Source of the DNA: Caldilinea sp. CFX5
GTDB lineage: Bacteria; Chloroflexota; Anaerolineae; Caldilineales; Caldilineaceae
Length of the DNA: 64,000 nucleotides
Assembly: GCA_021405325.1 (NCBI GenBank)
Contig: QWII01000036.1
Location: forward strand, 22,877-86,876
Direction of reading: 5' to 3'
Position 1 is the first letter of the stretch. Every line of letters begins with the position of its first letter. This document shows positions 34,891-43,141 of this stretch, piece by piece. The translations under genes were made by a program, and so were the position numbers. A model generated the notes under the pieces. That model saw nothing but the letters and a program-made list of their open reading frames with translations, had not been told where the DNA came from and made no database searches.

Positions 34891-36123
34891 TCATCTCAAG
34901 TCCGATTGCCAGGCGACGGGAATCTTTTCGCCATAGACAATCTGGTTGGCGCCGAGAAAGGTTGCCAGGTGGGCAATGGTTTGGGCCACAGCCTGGCCGG
35001 TGGCGGCGTCGAGCGGGGTGGTCGCTTCGGGGTAGATGGCGTTGATAGTCAACACCCCTTTCTTCCAATCCATTTTGGGGTCAAGACGACCGATCAATTG
35101 GTCGCCGTGAAGGATGGGCAGGACATAGTAGCCGTACTGGCGTTTCGCAGGCGGCACATAGATTTCGATGCGGTAGAAGAAATTCCACATCAACTCCGTG
35201 CGATCACGGTCGCGGATCAGGTTGTCAAAGGGGGAGAGCAGGGTGGTGCGCGGTTGCCAGTCGCCGGCCTGGATGGTCTCCAGCAGCGGCAGCGTATCGA
35301 TATGGATAAACCAGTCGCCCGACCACCCTTCGACCGTAACCGGCAGCACCTTTTTCTCTTTTTGCAAGCGCTTCATCGCTTCGGGCAATTTGATGTAACG
35401 GCGTTCAATAAAGTGGCGTTGAATATCCCGTGTTCGCCCGATACCCAACGCCCGTAGCGACTTCTGCGCCGCATCATAGGTGATTTGGGTGTCACGCCAG
35501 CCGCCGGTTGGTTTGGTGACCGGCAGCACCCGTTCAGCCAAGTCCCACCACCGTTCCAGGCCATTGCGTCGCGCCACCATGATCTGCCCCGATAGCCAGA
35601 GGTGATCGAGCATGTACGCCACACTGCGCCCCGATGTCCAGCCGCCGGATGACCAGGGAACCAGGGTGCTGTCCTCAAAATCCTGGGTGCGCAGCGGGCC
35701 GCGCGCCGCCAACTCATCCAAAATGAACTGCCGAAAGGCGGCATTCTCTTTGACCCAGGCCGTAATCCGTTTTGACCAGGCCGAGCCGCTTTTGCCATAG
35801 CCGCGCATCATGCGTTCGTGGATCGGGTAATCTTCGACCAGCACCAGCGAAGCACAGTGCGCCCAATATTCAAAGAGGTGGCGCTCTTCTTGCACCAACC
35901 GGTGAAGATAGTCGCGATCATAGGTGCCCAAGCGGCTCCACAGCACCAGATATTGGGTGCGTTCGACGACGCGAATCGGGTCGAGTTGCAGACAGCGCAG
36001 TTGGCGGACGGTATCGAGCATGGCGGCGTGAGGGTCGGTGGGGTAAGGGCCGGCTAACCCCTGGGCGGCGATGGCAAGACGACGGGCAATGGTGGGGGTG
36101 AGGGTGATGGTTTTGGCTTTCAT
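34891..36123 (-). CDS. Winged-helix DNA glycosylase, YcaQ/AlkX-like (HTH_42)
   Basis: This 410-residue protein belongs to the HTH_42 family (AlkZ/YcaQ), DNA glycosylases that unhook interstrand crosslinks or remove bulky alkylated bases. The catalytic Q-x-D triplet that marks the YcaQ/AlkX branch is present as Q46-L47-D48 in CLQLDPIRVVERTQYLVLWSR. Later blocks FEYWAHCAS and LLSPFDNLIRDRDR are also typical. The start is 14 nt after the mcrC stop on the same strand, so it is probably co-transcribed with the restriction genes. Repair next to restriction is sensible but its functional link is inferred. Confidence 0.85.
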   Translation of the reverse strand: MKAKTITLTPTIARRLAIAAQGLAGPYPTDPHAAMLDTVRQLRCLQLDPIRVVERTQYLVLWSRLGTYDRDYLHRLVQEERHLFEYWAHCASLVLVEDYPIHERMMRGYGKSGSAWSKRITAWVKENAAFRQFILDELAARGPLRTQDFEDSTLVPWSSGGWTSGRSVAYMLDHLWLSGQIMVARRNGLERWWDLAERVLPVTKPTGGWRDTQITYDAAQKSLRALGIGRTRDIQRHFIERRYIKLPEAMKRLQKEKKVLPVTVEGWSGDWFIHIDTLPLLETIQAGDWQPRTTLLSPFDNLIRDRDRTELMWNFFYRIEIYVPPAKRQYGYYVLPILHGDQLIGRLDPKMDWKKGVLTINAIYPEATTPLDAATGQAVAQTIAHLATFLGANQIVYGEKIPVAWQSDLR

Positions 36124-36137
36124 GGTTGCTCGTGTGG

Positions 36138-37388
36138 TTAAGCGGGCATGGGGAGCGCGGCGCCTAGCGGATTCCCGCCCCCTCGACTGCCGTCAGTCGG
36201 CGCTACGTGACTGAGGTGGTGCAGGAAATCATGGCCGTTTTGGTGTAAATCGCCGCCGAGGGGGAAGGCGAGGGTGCGCACACGGATGTTGCCGATGGTG
36301 GCGTCGAGCGGGGTAGCCGGTGGTTGGGGGTAGAGTAAGACAGCTTCGGTAGCGCCTTTGGCTTCAGCATAGGCGACAACCTGGGCGACATCGGCGGTAT
36401 CGACGCGGGCGGCAAGCTTGTATTTGGTGTCCATCACACAGCGGACGGCGCCGCTCTGGGCGTCGTAGAGCACCAGGTCAATGGCAAAGCGTTGGTCGCT
36501 GGTGATGGGGTGGGTCTCCTGGATTTGCAGCCGCCACTGGGGGCTAAGGTTTTGCTGGAGCCAGGCGGCGACAAAGCGTTCATAGAGCCGCGCCATCTCG
36601 ACCACAAAGGGGATGGCCGGCCGGTCGCCCAGCAGGTGCGAGGGGCCATTATGTTCGAGAAAAAAGGCGCAGAGGCCGTGGAGCGGCGCATAGTCCTGAT
36701 TCAGCCGGCTGTAGCTGCGCCGCCGACATTCCCACGCCGTCACCGGTTGCGCCGAGACTTGTCCTTGCAGGGTGCGCACCACCTGGCGAACGGTAAAGGC
36801 GGAGCGTTCACGGCAGAGCGTACTACGGGCAATCTGTTGCAGGGTCCAGAGTAAAATTTGATTGTCGGCCACATCGGCGGTGTATTCATGAAAGCGACAG
36901 GGCAATTCGGTGCGCACCGGTCGTTGCAACACCGCCGCCACCTGAAGTTGTCCGCGCAAGTAGGGCAACAGGGCTTCCTGGGTGCGGTAGGCGCGGTGCA
37001 AGCCCTGACGGCAGCGGCTCAACACCCGTTGCGCCAGCAGCAGCGCCAACAGTTCATACAATTCGGGAATACTCTGGGCATTGAACCAACCGTCAAAGAG
37101 GCGAAAGGCTTGCAGGTCGTAGGCCACCTCGACCATACGCAAGAGGGTGCGTAGCGCGACTTTGGGCTGCAAGGAAATTCCCAAGGCTGGTGTCAGCGGT
37201 AAGTAGCCGGCCCACCCCAAGTTGGTCAACCGCCAACAGCCGCCGGTTTTGAACGAAGGCGGTTCGATCTCGATCAGATGCCGATAGTCGCGCCAGAGTA
37301 GTTGGGCCGCGGTTTCGGGTAATAGGCTGGGGTTGACCAGGAGCGGTTGGTATTCGGTTAGGGTGATTGATGACGAAGATGTGCGCAT
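36138..37388 (-). CDS. mcrC: McrC-like subunit of type IV restriction system
   Basis: This 416-residue protein resembles McrC, the nuclease partner of the McrB GTPase that cuts modified DNA. The N-terminal beta-rich part includes GISLQPKV and VADNQILLWTL. The C-terminal nuclease has a PD-(D/E)XK pattern: Asp304 in FAIDLVL, then D320-T-K322 in VMDTKYK. The central LNQDYAPLHGLCAFFL helix is typical. ATG 37388 has AAGGGTGAG upstream; a GTG at 37400 is possible. The mcrB-like gene lies upstream on the same strand, separated by 461 nt that contain debris of another gene. Specificity is unknown. Confidence 0.85.
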   Translation of the reverse strand: MRTSSSSITLTEYQPLLVNPSLLPETAAQLLWRDYRHLIEIEPPSFKTGGCWRLTNLGWAGYLPLTPALGISLQPKVALRTLLRMVEVAYDLQAFRLFDGWFNAQSIPELYELLALLLAQRVLSRCRQGLHRAYRTQEALLPYLRGQLQVAAVLQRPVRTELPCRFHEYTADVADNQILLWTLQQIARSTLCRERSAFTVRQVVRTLQGQVSAQPVTAWECRRRSYSRLNQDYAPLHGLCAFFLEHNGPSHLLGDRPAIPFVVEMARLYERFVAAWLQQNLSPQWRLQIQETHPITSDQRFAIDLVLYDAQSGAVRCVMDTKYKLAARVDTADVAQVVAYAEAKGATEAVLLYPQPPATPLDATIGNIRVRTLAFPLGGDLHQNGHDFLHHLSHVAPTDGSRGGGNPLGAALPMPA

Positions 37389-37670
37389 TGATAGGCTCAC
37401 CCTTAATTGAACAAAACAGATAAGCCAGTGGTTACCGTTGCCAACAATTCATCCTCAAAGGCGCACTGCGTTTGGTGGGCACGGTGCGATAGGCGTTGGT
37501 ATAGGTTTTGTGGTATGCGTACTGTCACCTGTGTAGCGATTACCTGTGTCATGAGCGTAACCCTTTTCACTTACCCCAGCAGAACATTTGTTTGGCAACA
37601 ATGCTGCTATCGTACCATGAGTATAAAATTTCGGCAAAGCAACCGACACGTAAACAATTATCATGAGTCA

Positions 37671-37784
37671 GGTACGTTGGTCTGGCCCACTGGTGCTGAC
37701 ATTGACCCAATCGTATTGCATGATTGGCCGCAACATGGCGATGCGATCATCCAGCGGCGACAACAATTTGCCGTTACAGTTTGA
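37671..37784 (+). pseudogene. Fragment resembling a DUF2442 C terminus
   Basis: The frame reads GTLVWPTGADIDPIVLHDWP, which resembles the C-terminal signature of DUF2442 proteins (often partners of DUF4160 in toxin-antitoxin-like pairs). The sequence upstream in this frame does not resemble the rest of the roughly 80-residue family. I read it as the tail of a lost gene inserted between mcrC and mcrB. Short length makes this tentative. Confidence 0.45.
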
Positions 37785-37814
37785 TCCGCCGCAGGGACGC
37801 GGAGCGCCCAACCT

Positions 37815-37840
37815 GCATTCCGCCGCAGAGCAGCGGAACG
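37815..37840. repeat. 26-bp dispersed repeat, copy 1
   Basis: The 26-mer beginning GCATTCCGCCGCAGAGCAGC also occurs at 46269-46294 with a single A/T difference. It contains a short hairpin (TTCCGC/GCGGAA). Both copies lie in gaps just past a gene end. Confidence 0.85.
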
Positions 37841-37849
37841 AGCAGAAAC

Positions 37850-40459
37850 TTACCCTGCTAACAGCGGCTCGATCTGTGTCCAGCGAAAGGCGGCGACGCG
37901 CTCCGGCTGGTCAAAGAAATATTCTTCCAGGTAGGGTTCAATCTCCAGTTGCCAGATGTCGGGTAGCTCATCGGCCAGGGCGGGGCGGAGGAAGAAGGAG
38001 TGACCGATGGCGTAGTGGGCATCGCCGATCTCGCTGTTGACGCGGCGGAGGAGGTCGATCAGCGGCTCGACCGGGAAGCCGGTGGCCTGTTGGGCGTGGA
38101 AGCGGCGCAATACGCCATAATCGGGTTGGAGCGCAATAAAGGCAAAGCGGCGACGTAGGGCGTGGTCAAGCAGGGCAATCGAGCGGTCGGCGGTGTTCAT
38201 GGTGCCGAGGATGCGCACGTTAGACGGAATCGTAAAGGGGCGACCATCGGCGGCGAGACGGGCAGTGCGGGTGCGATATTCCAACAAATACATCAACTCG
38301 CCAAAGACGCGCGCCAGATCGGCCCGGTTGATCTCGTCGATGATCAACACGCAACGCCCACTGCACGTCGCTGCCCGTTGGCAAAAAGTCAGGAAGCGCC
38401 CCGGAATCACCTCATAGCGCACCTGTCCGTCAGCGTTGGACTGGGGGCGAATCCCTTGCACAAAATCCTCATAGGCATAGGCGGCGTGAAATTGCACCAC
38501 CTCGACAAAGCCGTCCGCACCACCGACCAGGTGGGCGGCCAGTTGTTCGGCCAAAAAGGTTTTGCCGACGCCGGGCGGGCCGTAGAAAATCGCCTGCCCC
38601 TTGCGCTCAATGGCGTTGACCCAGCGCGCCAACGTTGTTTCCGGCAAGAAGGTGACAGCCGCACAGGCCGCCAGTGGATAAGGTGGGGCATTCGCAAGCA
38701 GTGGCGTAGCTGTCATTGGCGCAGAGAGAGGAGTTGTCGGCTGGTCAGCTTCCGTTCCTGCCGGAGCGGGCGGCGCTGCTGTCGGCTCTGCCGCCGTCGT
38801 TGGCGGGGTGATTTCATAGGTTACGGGTGTTTCAGCCAGACGCCGGATGGTCGTTGATTCATCGCGTAGCGAAGCGGAAAGCCGCTGCTGATAGAGCGTC
38901 TCGGTAAAGAGGGTAGCGGCTCCCTCTTCGGTCAGCGCCAGCGCCATCCCGGCGGGGGTCAGACGCCAAACACCTCGCTGGGCAGAATCGAGCAAACCGG
39001 CGCGTAAGAGGAGACGGCGCGCCTGGTAGAGCTGTTGTTTGTTCTGTTCAGCATGACCGGCTTTCTTGCTTTTGGGGCCATCGACCTGTAGCAACACGGC
39101 CTCGACCACCTCGCCGGCGCGGCTACTGCCGCCTAGCGCCTGCAACGTGTTGACCAGTGGCGCCAGAAAACGCACAAACTCCGGCGGCGCATTCTCTGTG
39201 GCAGCCTGCGTTGTGGGCAGCTCAACCCGCTCAATGGCCGGCGCGGCGGCTAAGGCCGCAAACCGTTCAGCAGCAACCGCGACCAAGCCCTGGCTCCACC
39301 CTTCGCCCGGTAAGCGACGCGAGGTCAAATCGCGCCATTCAACCGGGTGGCGATGCCCCTGGGGCAGTTCCGGCACATAGTAATAGGAGCCGCCGATCGT
39401 GCCGATGCCCAAGACGATATTACCCCGATGCACCAAAACTTGGTCGCCCTCTTGCAGTTGTCGGGCAAAGCGCCAGACCTGCTCGGCGCTGCCCTTGCGC
39501 CAGTCGGGATGTTGGGCAATCAGGCTGTCGCGGCGTTGGGCGAACTCCTGTTTGCGCACCCCGCTCAGGTCGCCCAGTTCATCCCAGCCGGCGGTGATCA
39601 TTTTGCCTTCACGCCACTCCTGCCAGAGCCAGCCATCGTCATCAAGGCCCAGCGTCCAATAACGGCGGGGGCGGAAACGGAAATCCTTCGCCGTCACCAG
39701 CCAGTGACAGAAGAGCAGAAAGTGATCACTACGCAGCAGCGGCGCCACTTTTTTCCAACCCAAGATCCCTGACAGGTGAGTCAACAAACGTTGGAGGGCA
39801 GCGTTGGCCGCCGGATAGTCGGTCAGTGACTGGGTAAAGGCGCTGTCGGTAAAATAGTTGAGCGTCCGCCGTACATGCTGGCTAAACAACTGATATTGTT
39901 CCGGGCGCAGGGCATTGAGGATCGGCGAGAGAATCCCGCTCTGAAAACCGGTGGTGTAGGGCAAGAGGCGAAAAGTTTGACAGGCAACGATCAACTGTTT
40001 CGGTTCATCCACGGCCTGGCGCACAAAATTCAAAATCGCCGCCGCCACGACCGGCCACTCGTCCGGCTGCGTCCAACCGGCGGCTTCGTACCAACTGCGC
40101 AAATCGCCCACCACCGCCGCTGCCGGGTGGATCCAGGCGCCCCGCCAACGATTGCGCGGCGCATCGATATAGGGCAATAACTTGAAGAGCACCGCATCGG
40201 TGATCGGTTCGCCCCGTTGGGATTGCTTGAGAATTTGCTGATACTGTGGTTGGGCGACCTGACGCGCATCGACCAACGCGGCCAAAAACATCTGCGCCGC
40301 TTCACTACCCAGGTATTGTTGTTGGAATTCCTGCCAAAGTGCGGTTAACTCGCTCTCTTTGGCTGGGGCTAAAGGTTGTTCTGGCGAAATGTTCATTAAT
40401 GGTACAATGGATCGAGCTAAGCGATTGAGAGATTTGCCAAGGTAATCTCGCAATCGCAT
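37850..40459 (-). CDS. mcrB: McrB-like AAA+ GTPase with EVE/PUA-like and Mrr-N-like domains
   Basis: This 869-residue protein is the motor of a type IV restriction system. The C-terminal AAA+ domain (600-869) has Walker A YGPPGVGKT (626-634), Walker B LIIDEINRADLARVFGEL and MNTADRS, the McrB-specific GTP motif. Ahead of it lie an Mrr-N-like winged helix (about 428-510), a Pro/Ala linker (545-595), and a region at about 320-385, with EGDQVLVHRGNIVLGIG and PVEW, that resembles an EVE/PUA-like modified-base reader. Classical E. coli McrB has a different N-terminal domain, so this fusion may read another modification. The start is uncertain: ATG 40459 or ATG 40396, neither with a strong ribosome site. 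Confidence 0.85.
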   Translation of the reverse strand: MRLRDYLGKSLNRLARSIVPLMNISPEQPLAPAKESELTALWQEFQQQYLGSEAAQMFLAALVDARQVAQPQYQQILKQSQRGEPITDAVLFKLLPYIDAPRNRWRGAWIHPAAAVVGDLRSWYEAAGWTQPDEWPVVAAAILNFVRQAVDEPKQLIVACQTFRLLPYTTGFQSGILSPILNALRPEQYQLFSQHVRRTLNYFTDSAFTQSLTDYPAANAALQRLLTHLSGILGWKKVAPLLRSDHFLLFCHWLVTAKDFRFRPRRYWTLGLDDDGWLWQEWREGKMITAGWDELGDLSGVRKQEFAQRRDSLIAQHPDWRKGSAEQVWRFARQLQEGDQVLVHRGNIVLGIGTIGGSYYYVPELPQGHRHPVEWRDLTSRRLPGEGWSQGLVAVAAERFAALAAAPAIERVELPTTQAATENAPPEFVRFLAPLVNTLQALGGSSRAGEVVEAVLLQVDGPKSKKAGHAEQNKQQLYQARRLLLRAGLLDSAQRGVWRLTPAGMALALTEEGAATLFTETLYQQRLSASLRDESTTIRRLAETPVTYEITPPTTAAEPTAAPPAPAGTEADQPTTPLSAPMTATPLLANAPPYPLAACAAVTFLPETTLARWVNAIERKGQAIFYGPPGVGKTFLAEQLAAHLVGGADGFVEVVQFHAAYAYEDFVQGIRPQSNADGQVRYEVIPGRFLTFCQRAATCSGRCVLIIDEINRADLARVFGELMYLLEYRTRTARLAADGRPFTIPSNVRILGTMNTADRSIALLDHALRRRFAFIALQPDYGVLRRFHAQQATGFPVEPLIDLLRRVNSEIGDAHYAIGHSFFLRPALADELPDIWQLEIEPYLEEYFFDQPERVAAFRWTQIEPLLAG

Positions 40460-40625
40460 CTATACCCGGACGCAACACACATCAGTCGTCATGAACTGGC
40501 TACACCCATACTCATGAAAATCTGCTTTTGCTCAAAGATTGCGCAGATTTCACATTATAACTGATTACACGAAATTTTGCCATAACACACATTGCATTTG
40601 CTGCGGCAGTAAAGGAGAACATTAT

Positions 40626-41384
40626 ATGCAACTAACTAACAAAGTGGCCGTCATCACCGGCGGCGGCAGTGGCTTTGGCGAGGGCATTGCCACTTATCTG
40701 GCGCAACATGGCGCCACTGTGGTGGTGGCCGACATCAATGAAGCCGCGGCGCAACGAGTGGCGGGCGCCATTACCGCCGCCGGCAGCCGCACTTTGGCCG
40801 TGCGCACTGATGTCAGTCAGAACAGTTCGATGGGGGAACTGGTGGAGACGGTGCAGGGCGCCTTTGGGCAACTTGACATCTTTATCAACAATGCCGGCAT
40901 CAGCCATAAGAACGGCCCCCTCACTGGTGTGGATGAGGCGACCTTTGATCGGGTCTTTGCCGTCAATGTCAAGAGCATTTACTTGAGTGCGCTCCATGTC
41001 GTGCCGCTTTTTCGCCAACAGGGGGGCGGCGTCTTTTTAAATATTGCTTCGACCGCCGGCCTGCGCCCGCGACCGGGGTTGACCTGGTATAATGGCACCA
41101 AGGGTGCGGTCATTACCATCACCAAGTCGATGGCGGTGGAGTTGGCCCCCGACAAGATTCGAGTCAACGCCATCAACCCCGTCGCCGGTGACACGCCGCT
41201 CTTGGCCCAGTTCCTGCCCGGCGAGGATACGCCGGAGATCCGCCAGAAGTTTATCAACACCATCCCCCTCGGTCGCCTGAGCCGGCCCTTAGATATTGCC
41301 CGCGCCGCGCTCTTCCTAGTCTCGGATGAAGCGGAGTTTATCACGGGTGTCTGTCTGGAAGTGGATGGCGGGCGGTGCATTTAG
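40626..41384 (+). CDS. Short-chain dehydrogenase/reductase
   Basis: This 252-residue NAD(P)-dependent oxidoreductase has the classical SDR motifs: the cofactor loop TGGGSGFG (11-18), NNAG (88-91), and the catalytic Ser142, Tyr155 and Lys159 (YNGTK). The C terminus LEVDGGRCI matches the glucose-dehydrogenase/3-oxoacyl-ACP-reductase type. The substrate is an alcohol or ketone that cannot be specified. ATG 40626 has AAAGGAG 10 nt upstream and starts exactly at the Rossmann fold. A perfect 20-bp hairpin directly after its stop separates it from the next gene on the same strand. Confidence 0.92.
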   Translation: MQLTNKVAVITGGGSGFGEGIATYLAQHGATVVVADINEAAAQRVAGAITAAGSRTLAVRTDVSQNSSMGELVETVQGAFGQLDIFINNAGISHKNGPLTGVDEATFDRVFAVNVKSIYLSALHVVPLFRQQGGGVFLNIASTAGLRPRPGLTWYNGTKGAVITITKSMAVELAPDKIRVNAINPVAGDTPLLAQFLPGEDTPEIRQKFINTIPLGRLSRPLDIARAALFLVSDEAEFITGVCLEVDGGRCI

Positions 41385-41385
41385 G

Positions 41386-41438
41386 TGATTGGGTGATTCG
41401 GTGATTTCGACAAGCTCAATCACCGAATCACCCAATCA
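41386..41438. repeat. Perfect 21-bp hairpin with loop TCGACAAGCTC
   Basis: The arms at 41386-41406 and 41418-41438 are exact complements. The arm is three slightly different copies of GGTGATT. The 11-nt loop TCGACAAGCTC is identical to that of the hairpin at 58067-58131, whose stem is unrelated. It starts 2 nt after a TAG stop. Confidence 0.95.
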
Positions 41439-41457
41439 TCAAAGGAGCAGAGTAACG

Positions 41458-41835
41458 ATGAATGCAACAATTCAACAAGCCCTCGATCAAGATGAAACGA
41501 TTGACATTACGACTATCGGGCGCAAGAGTGGTCAGCCCAAGCGCATGGAAATTTGGTTCCGCCGGGTCGCCGGGCGCACCTATATCACCGGTACGCCGGG
41601 GCAACGCGACTGGTACGCCAATCTGCTGGCCGAGCCGCGCTTCACCTTTCATCTCAAAGAGTCGGTGCAGGCGGATCTGCCGGCGCGGGCGCAACCGATT
41701 ACCGACCCAGCCGAGCGCCGCCGCATTTTGGCCGACCCAGTCATGCGTTGGTATCAACAACAGGTAGGCTCGTTAGATGAATTGGTGGCGGGCAGCCCCT
41801 TAGTCGAAGTGCTATTTGAGGAAGACGAGGAATGA
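41458..41835 (+). CDS. Deazaflavin-dependent nitroreductase family (DUF385/Ddn-like)
   Basis: This 125-residue split-barrel protein matches the nitroreductase/F420-dependent family typified by Ddn of mycobacteria. Typical parts are TTIGRKSGQPKRMEIWF, GQRDWYANL and LLAEPRFTFHLK. Relatives reduce quinones or nitro compounds with F420H2, but some bind FMN or haem instead. ATG 41458 follows AAAGGAG. It is downstream of the SDR gene with only the hairpin between, so the two are probably co-transcribed. Confidence 0.82.
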   Translation: MNATIQQALDQDETIDITTIGRKSGQPKRMEIWFRRVAGRTYITGTPGQRDWYANLLAEPRFTFHLKESVQADLPARAQPITDPAERRRILADPVMRWYQQQVGSLDELVAGSPLVEVLFEEDEE

Positions 41836-41853
41836 GCATAACAACCGACACCT

Positions 41854-43038
41854 TTAGTTTGCCTGTGAAATCACTGGCAGGTAAAACGCGTAGGGTGTTA
41901 CAAACAAAGTTTGCGGTTCCCAACTCTGACCTTGATCCACCGAACGGTAGAGGCGGCAACTACCTTCGCCCTCCGGTTTGACCACTGCCCAAAACTCCAA
42001 TGTTTGCGAGAAAGTTGCGCTGTGTTGTATGGTAGTGATAACCAGCGGCGGGATTGTACCAAAGGGAGTAGCATGCCGGATACCGACTAAAGCGGGCGAG
42101 GATTGCTGCCATAGTTGTTGAAAAGAAGTGCCGCCGTCATGCGAAATGTAAATTCCTGAATCGGTGGGCAAACTACTACGACCAACAATGATCATAGTTT
42201 GGTCGCTCTGATAGGTTGGCGACAGTGCAGCGTGAACAGCAGAGAGAGGAGATATGTTAATTCGTTGCCAGCTTGCGGCGGCATCTACTGTTTTATAAAA
42301 TTCGCGAAGGCCCCAAGCCTGTGTTGCGACAAATAGTGTTTGATCTTGAGCAAATTGGGGCGAAATGATCAACCAGGAATCATTGGTGTTCTGCCCCCTT
42401 GTTAAACCATTACTGGCAGCAGCCCAGCTTTGTCCGGCATCGACACTTTTGAGGACATTAACAAAGGTGCCACGACCATAGACATTGGCAAATATCATCC
42501 CATCCTGAGCAAATGCAGGCGAAAACCGGATAGGATAGATACTAGCGAATGCAGTTTCTGTATATACTTGCTGCCAGGTCATGCCATCATCAATGGATTT
42601 GTACAACTCCCCATGCCCTGGAAAGGTAACGTTACGGTAAACAGATACCATCATTGTATTTGTTGCCGGCGAAGGATAAAATCTAACCTTATCGTCTTGG
42701 GCAAAGGGTAATTGCGTAATCATCTGCCACGTCGCACCCTGATCGGTAGATCGAAATAGTTCTTTAGTATCATCATTATAAAGATAAAGGATTTTGTCTT
42801 GAACAGCCCTCAGTTGATGCCACTGACTTGGTGTTGAAAGTTCTTTCCAGCCAGCATTAGTGACTCTAAACAGTAAATTACCAGTGGAGGCTATGAGCAA
42901 GTCTTGATTGAAAATAAATTGGTCATCATAACAATTGACAGGTGTTCCTTGTGTTTGTGCAAAGGTAATATACGGCAAACAAGCTAGAAACAGAACCACT
43001 GCTACCCTGATCATTTGCCATCGTCTGAAAATTGACAT
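41854..43038 (-). CDS. Secreted beta-propeller (BNR/Asp-box) protein with LPVI tail
   Basis: This 394-residue protein has a signal peptide (RVAVVLFLACLPYITFAQT) and then a propeller with repeated Asp-boxes: STDQGATW, SIDDGMTW, SVDAGQSW, TVDAAASW, SHDGGTSF and SVDQGQSW. Such folds bind or cleave sugars, but no catalytic set of a sialidase is apparent. The final residues YAFYLPVISQAN resemble the FLPVVKR end of the protein at 60.7 kb. ATG 43038 has GAGG 6 nt upstream. Base composition is visibly more AT-rich than in neighbouring genes, as in the broken glycosidase gene just upstream on the same strand. Confidence 0.78.
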   Translation of the reverse strand: MSIFRRWQMIRVAVVLFLACLPYITFAQTQGTPVNCYDDQFIFNQDLLIASTGNLLFRVTNAGWKELSTPSQWHQLRAVQDKILYLYNDDTKELFRSTDQGATWQMITQLPFAQDDKVRFYPSPATNTMMVSVYRNVTFPGHGELYKSIDDGMTWQQVYTETAFASIYPIRFSPAFAQDGMIFANVYGRGTFVNVLKSVDAGQSWAAASNGLTRGQNTNDSWLIISPQFAQDQTLFVATQAWGLREFYKTVDAAASWQRINISPLSAVHAALSPTYQSDQTMIIVGRSSLPTDSGIYISHDGGTSFQQLWQQSSPALVGIRHATPFGTIPPLVITTIQHSATFSQTLEFWAVVKPEGEGSCRLYRSVDQGQSWEPQTLFVTPYAFYLPVISQAN

Positions 43039-43141
43039 GATTGCCTCTAATTCTCCCAAGTAACTCCTCTCCTTGTAATTATTGAGGATGGAAAGAGCGC
43101 TACTATTCCTCGCATATTCCACCCTCAATAATCATCAGCTA

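Larger units (their letters stand above)
37389..37849. other. Gap between mcrB and mcrC with gene remnant
   Basis: McrB and McrC genes usually abut or overlap, so this gap is unusual. It holds a DUF2442-like fragment at 37671-37748 on the opposite strand and a 26-nt dispersed repeat at 37815-37840. I see no intact gene. Confidence 0.55.
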
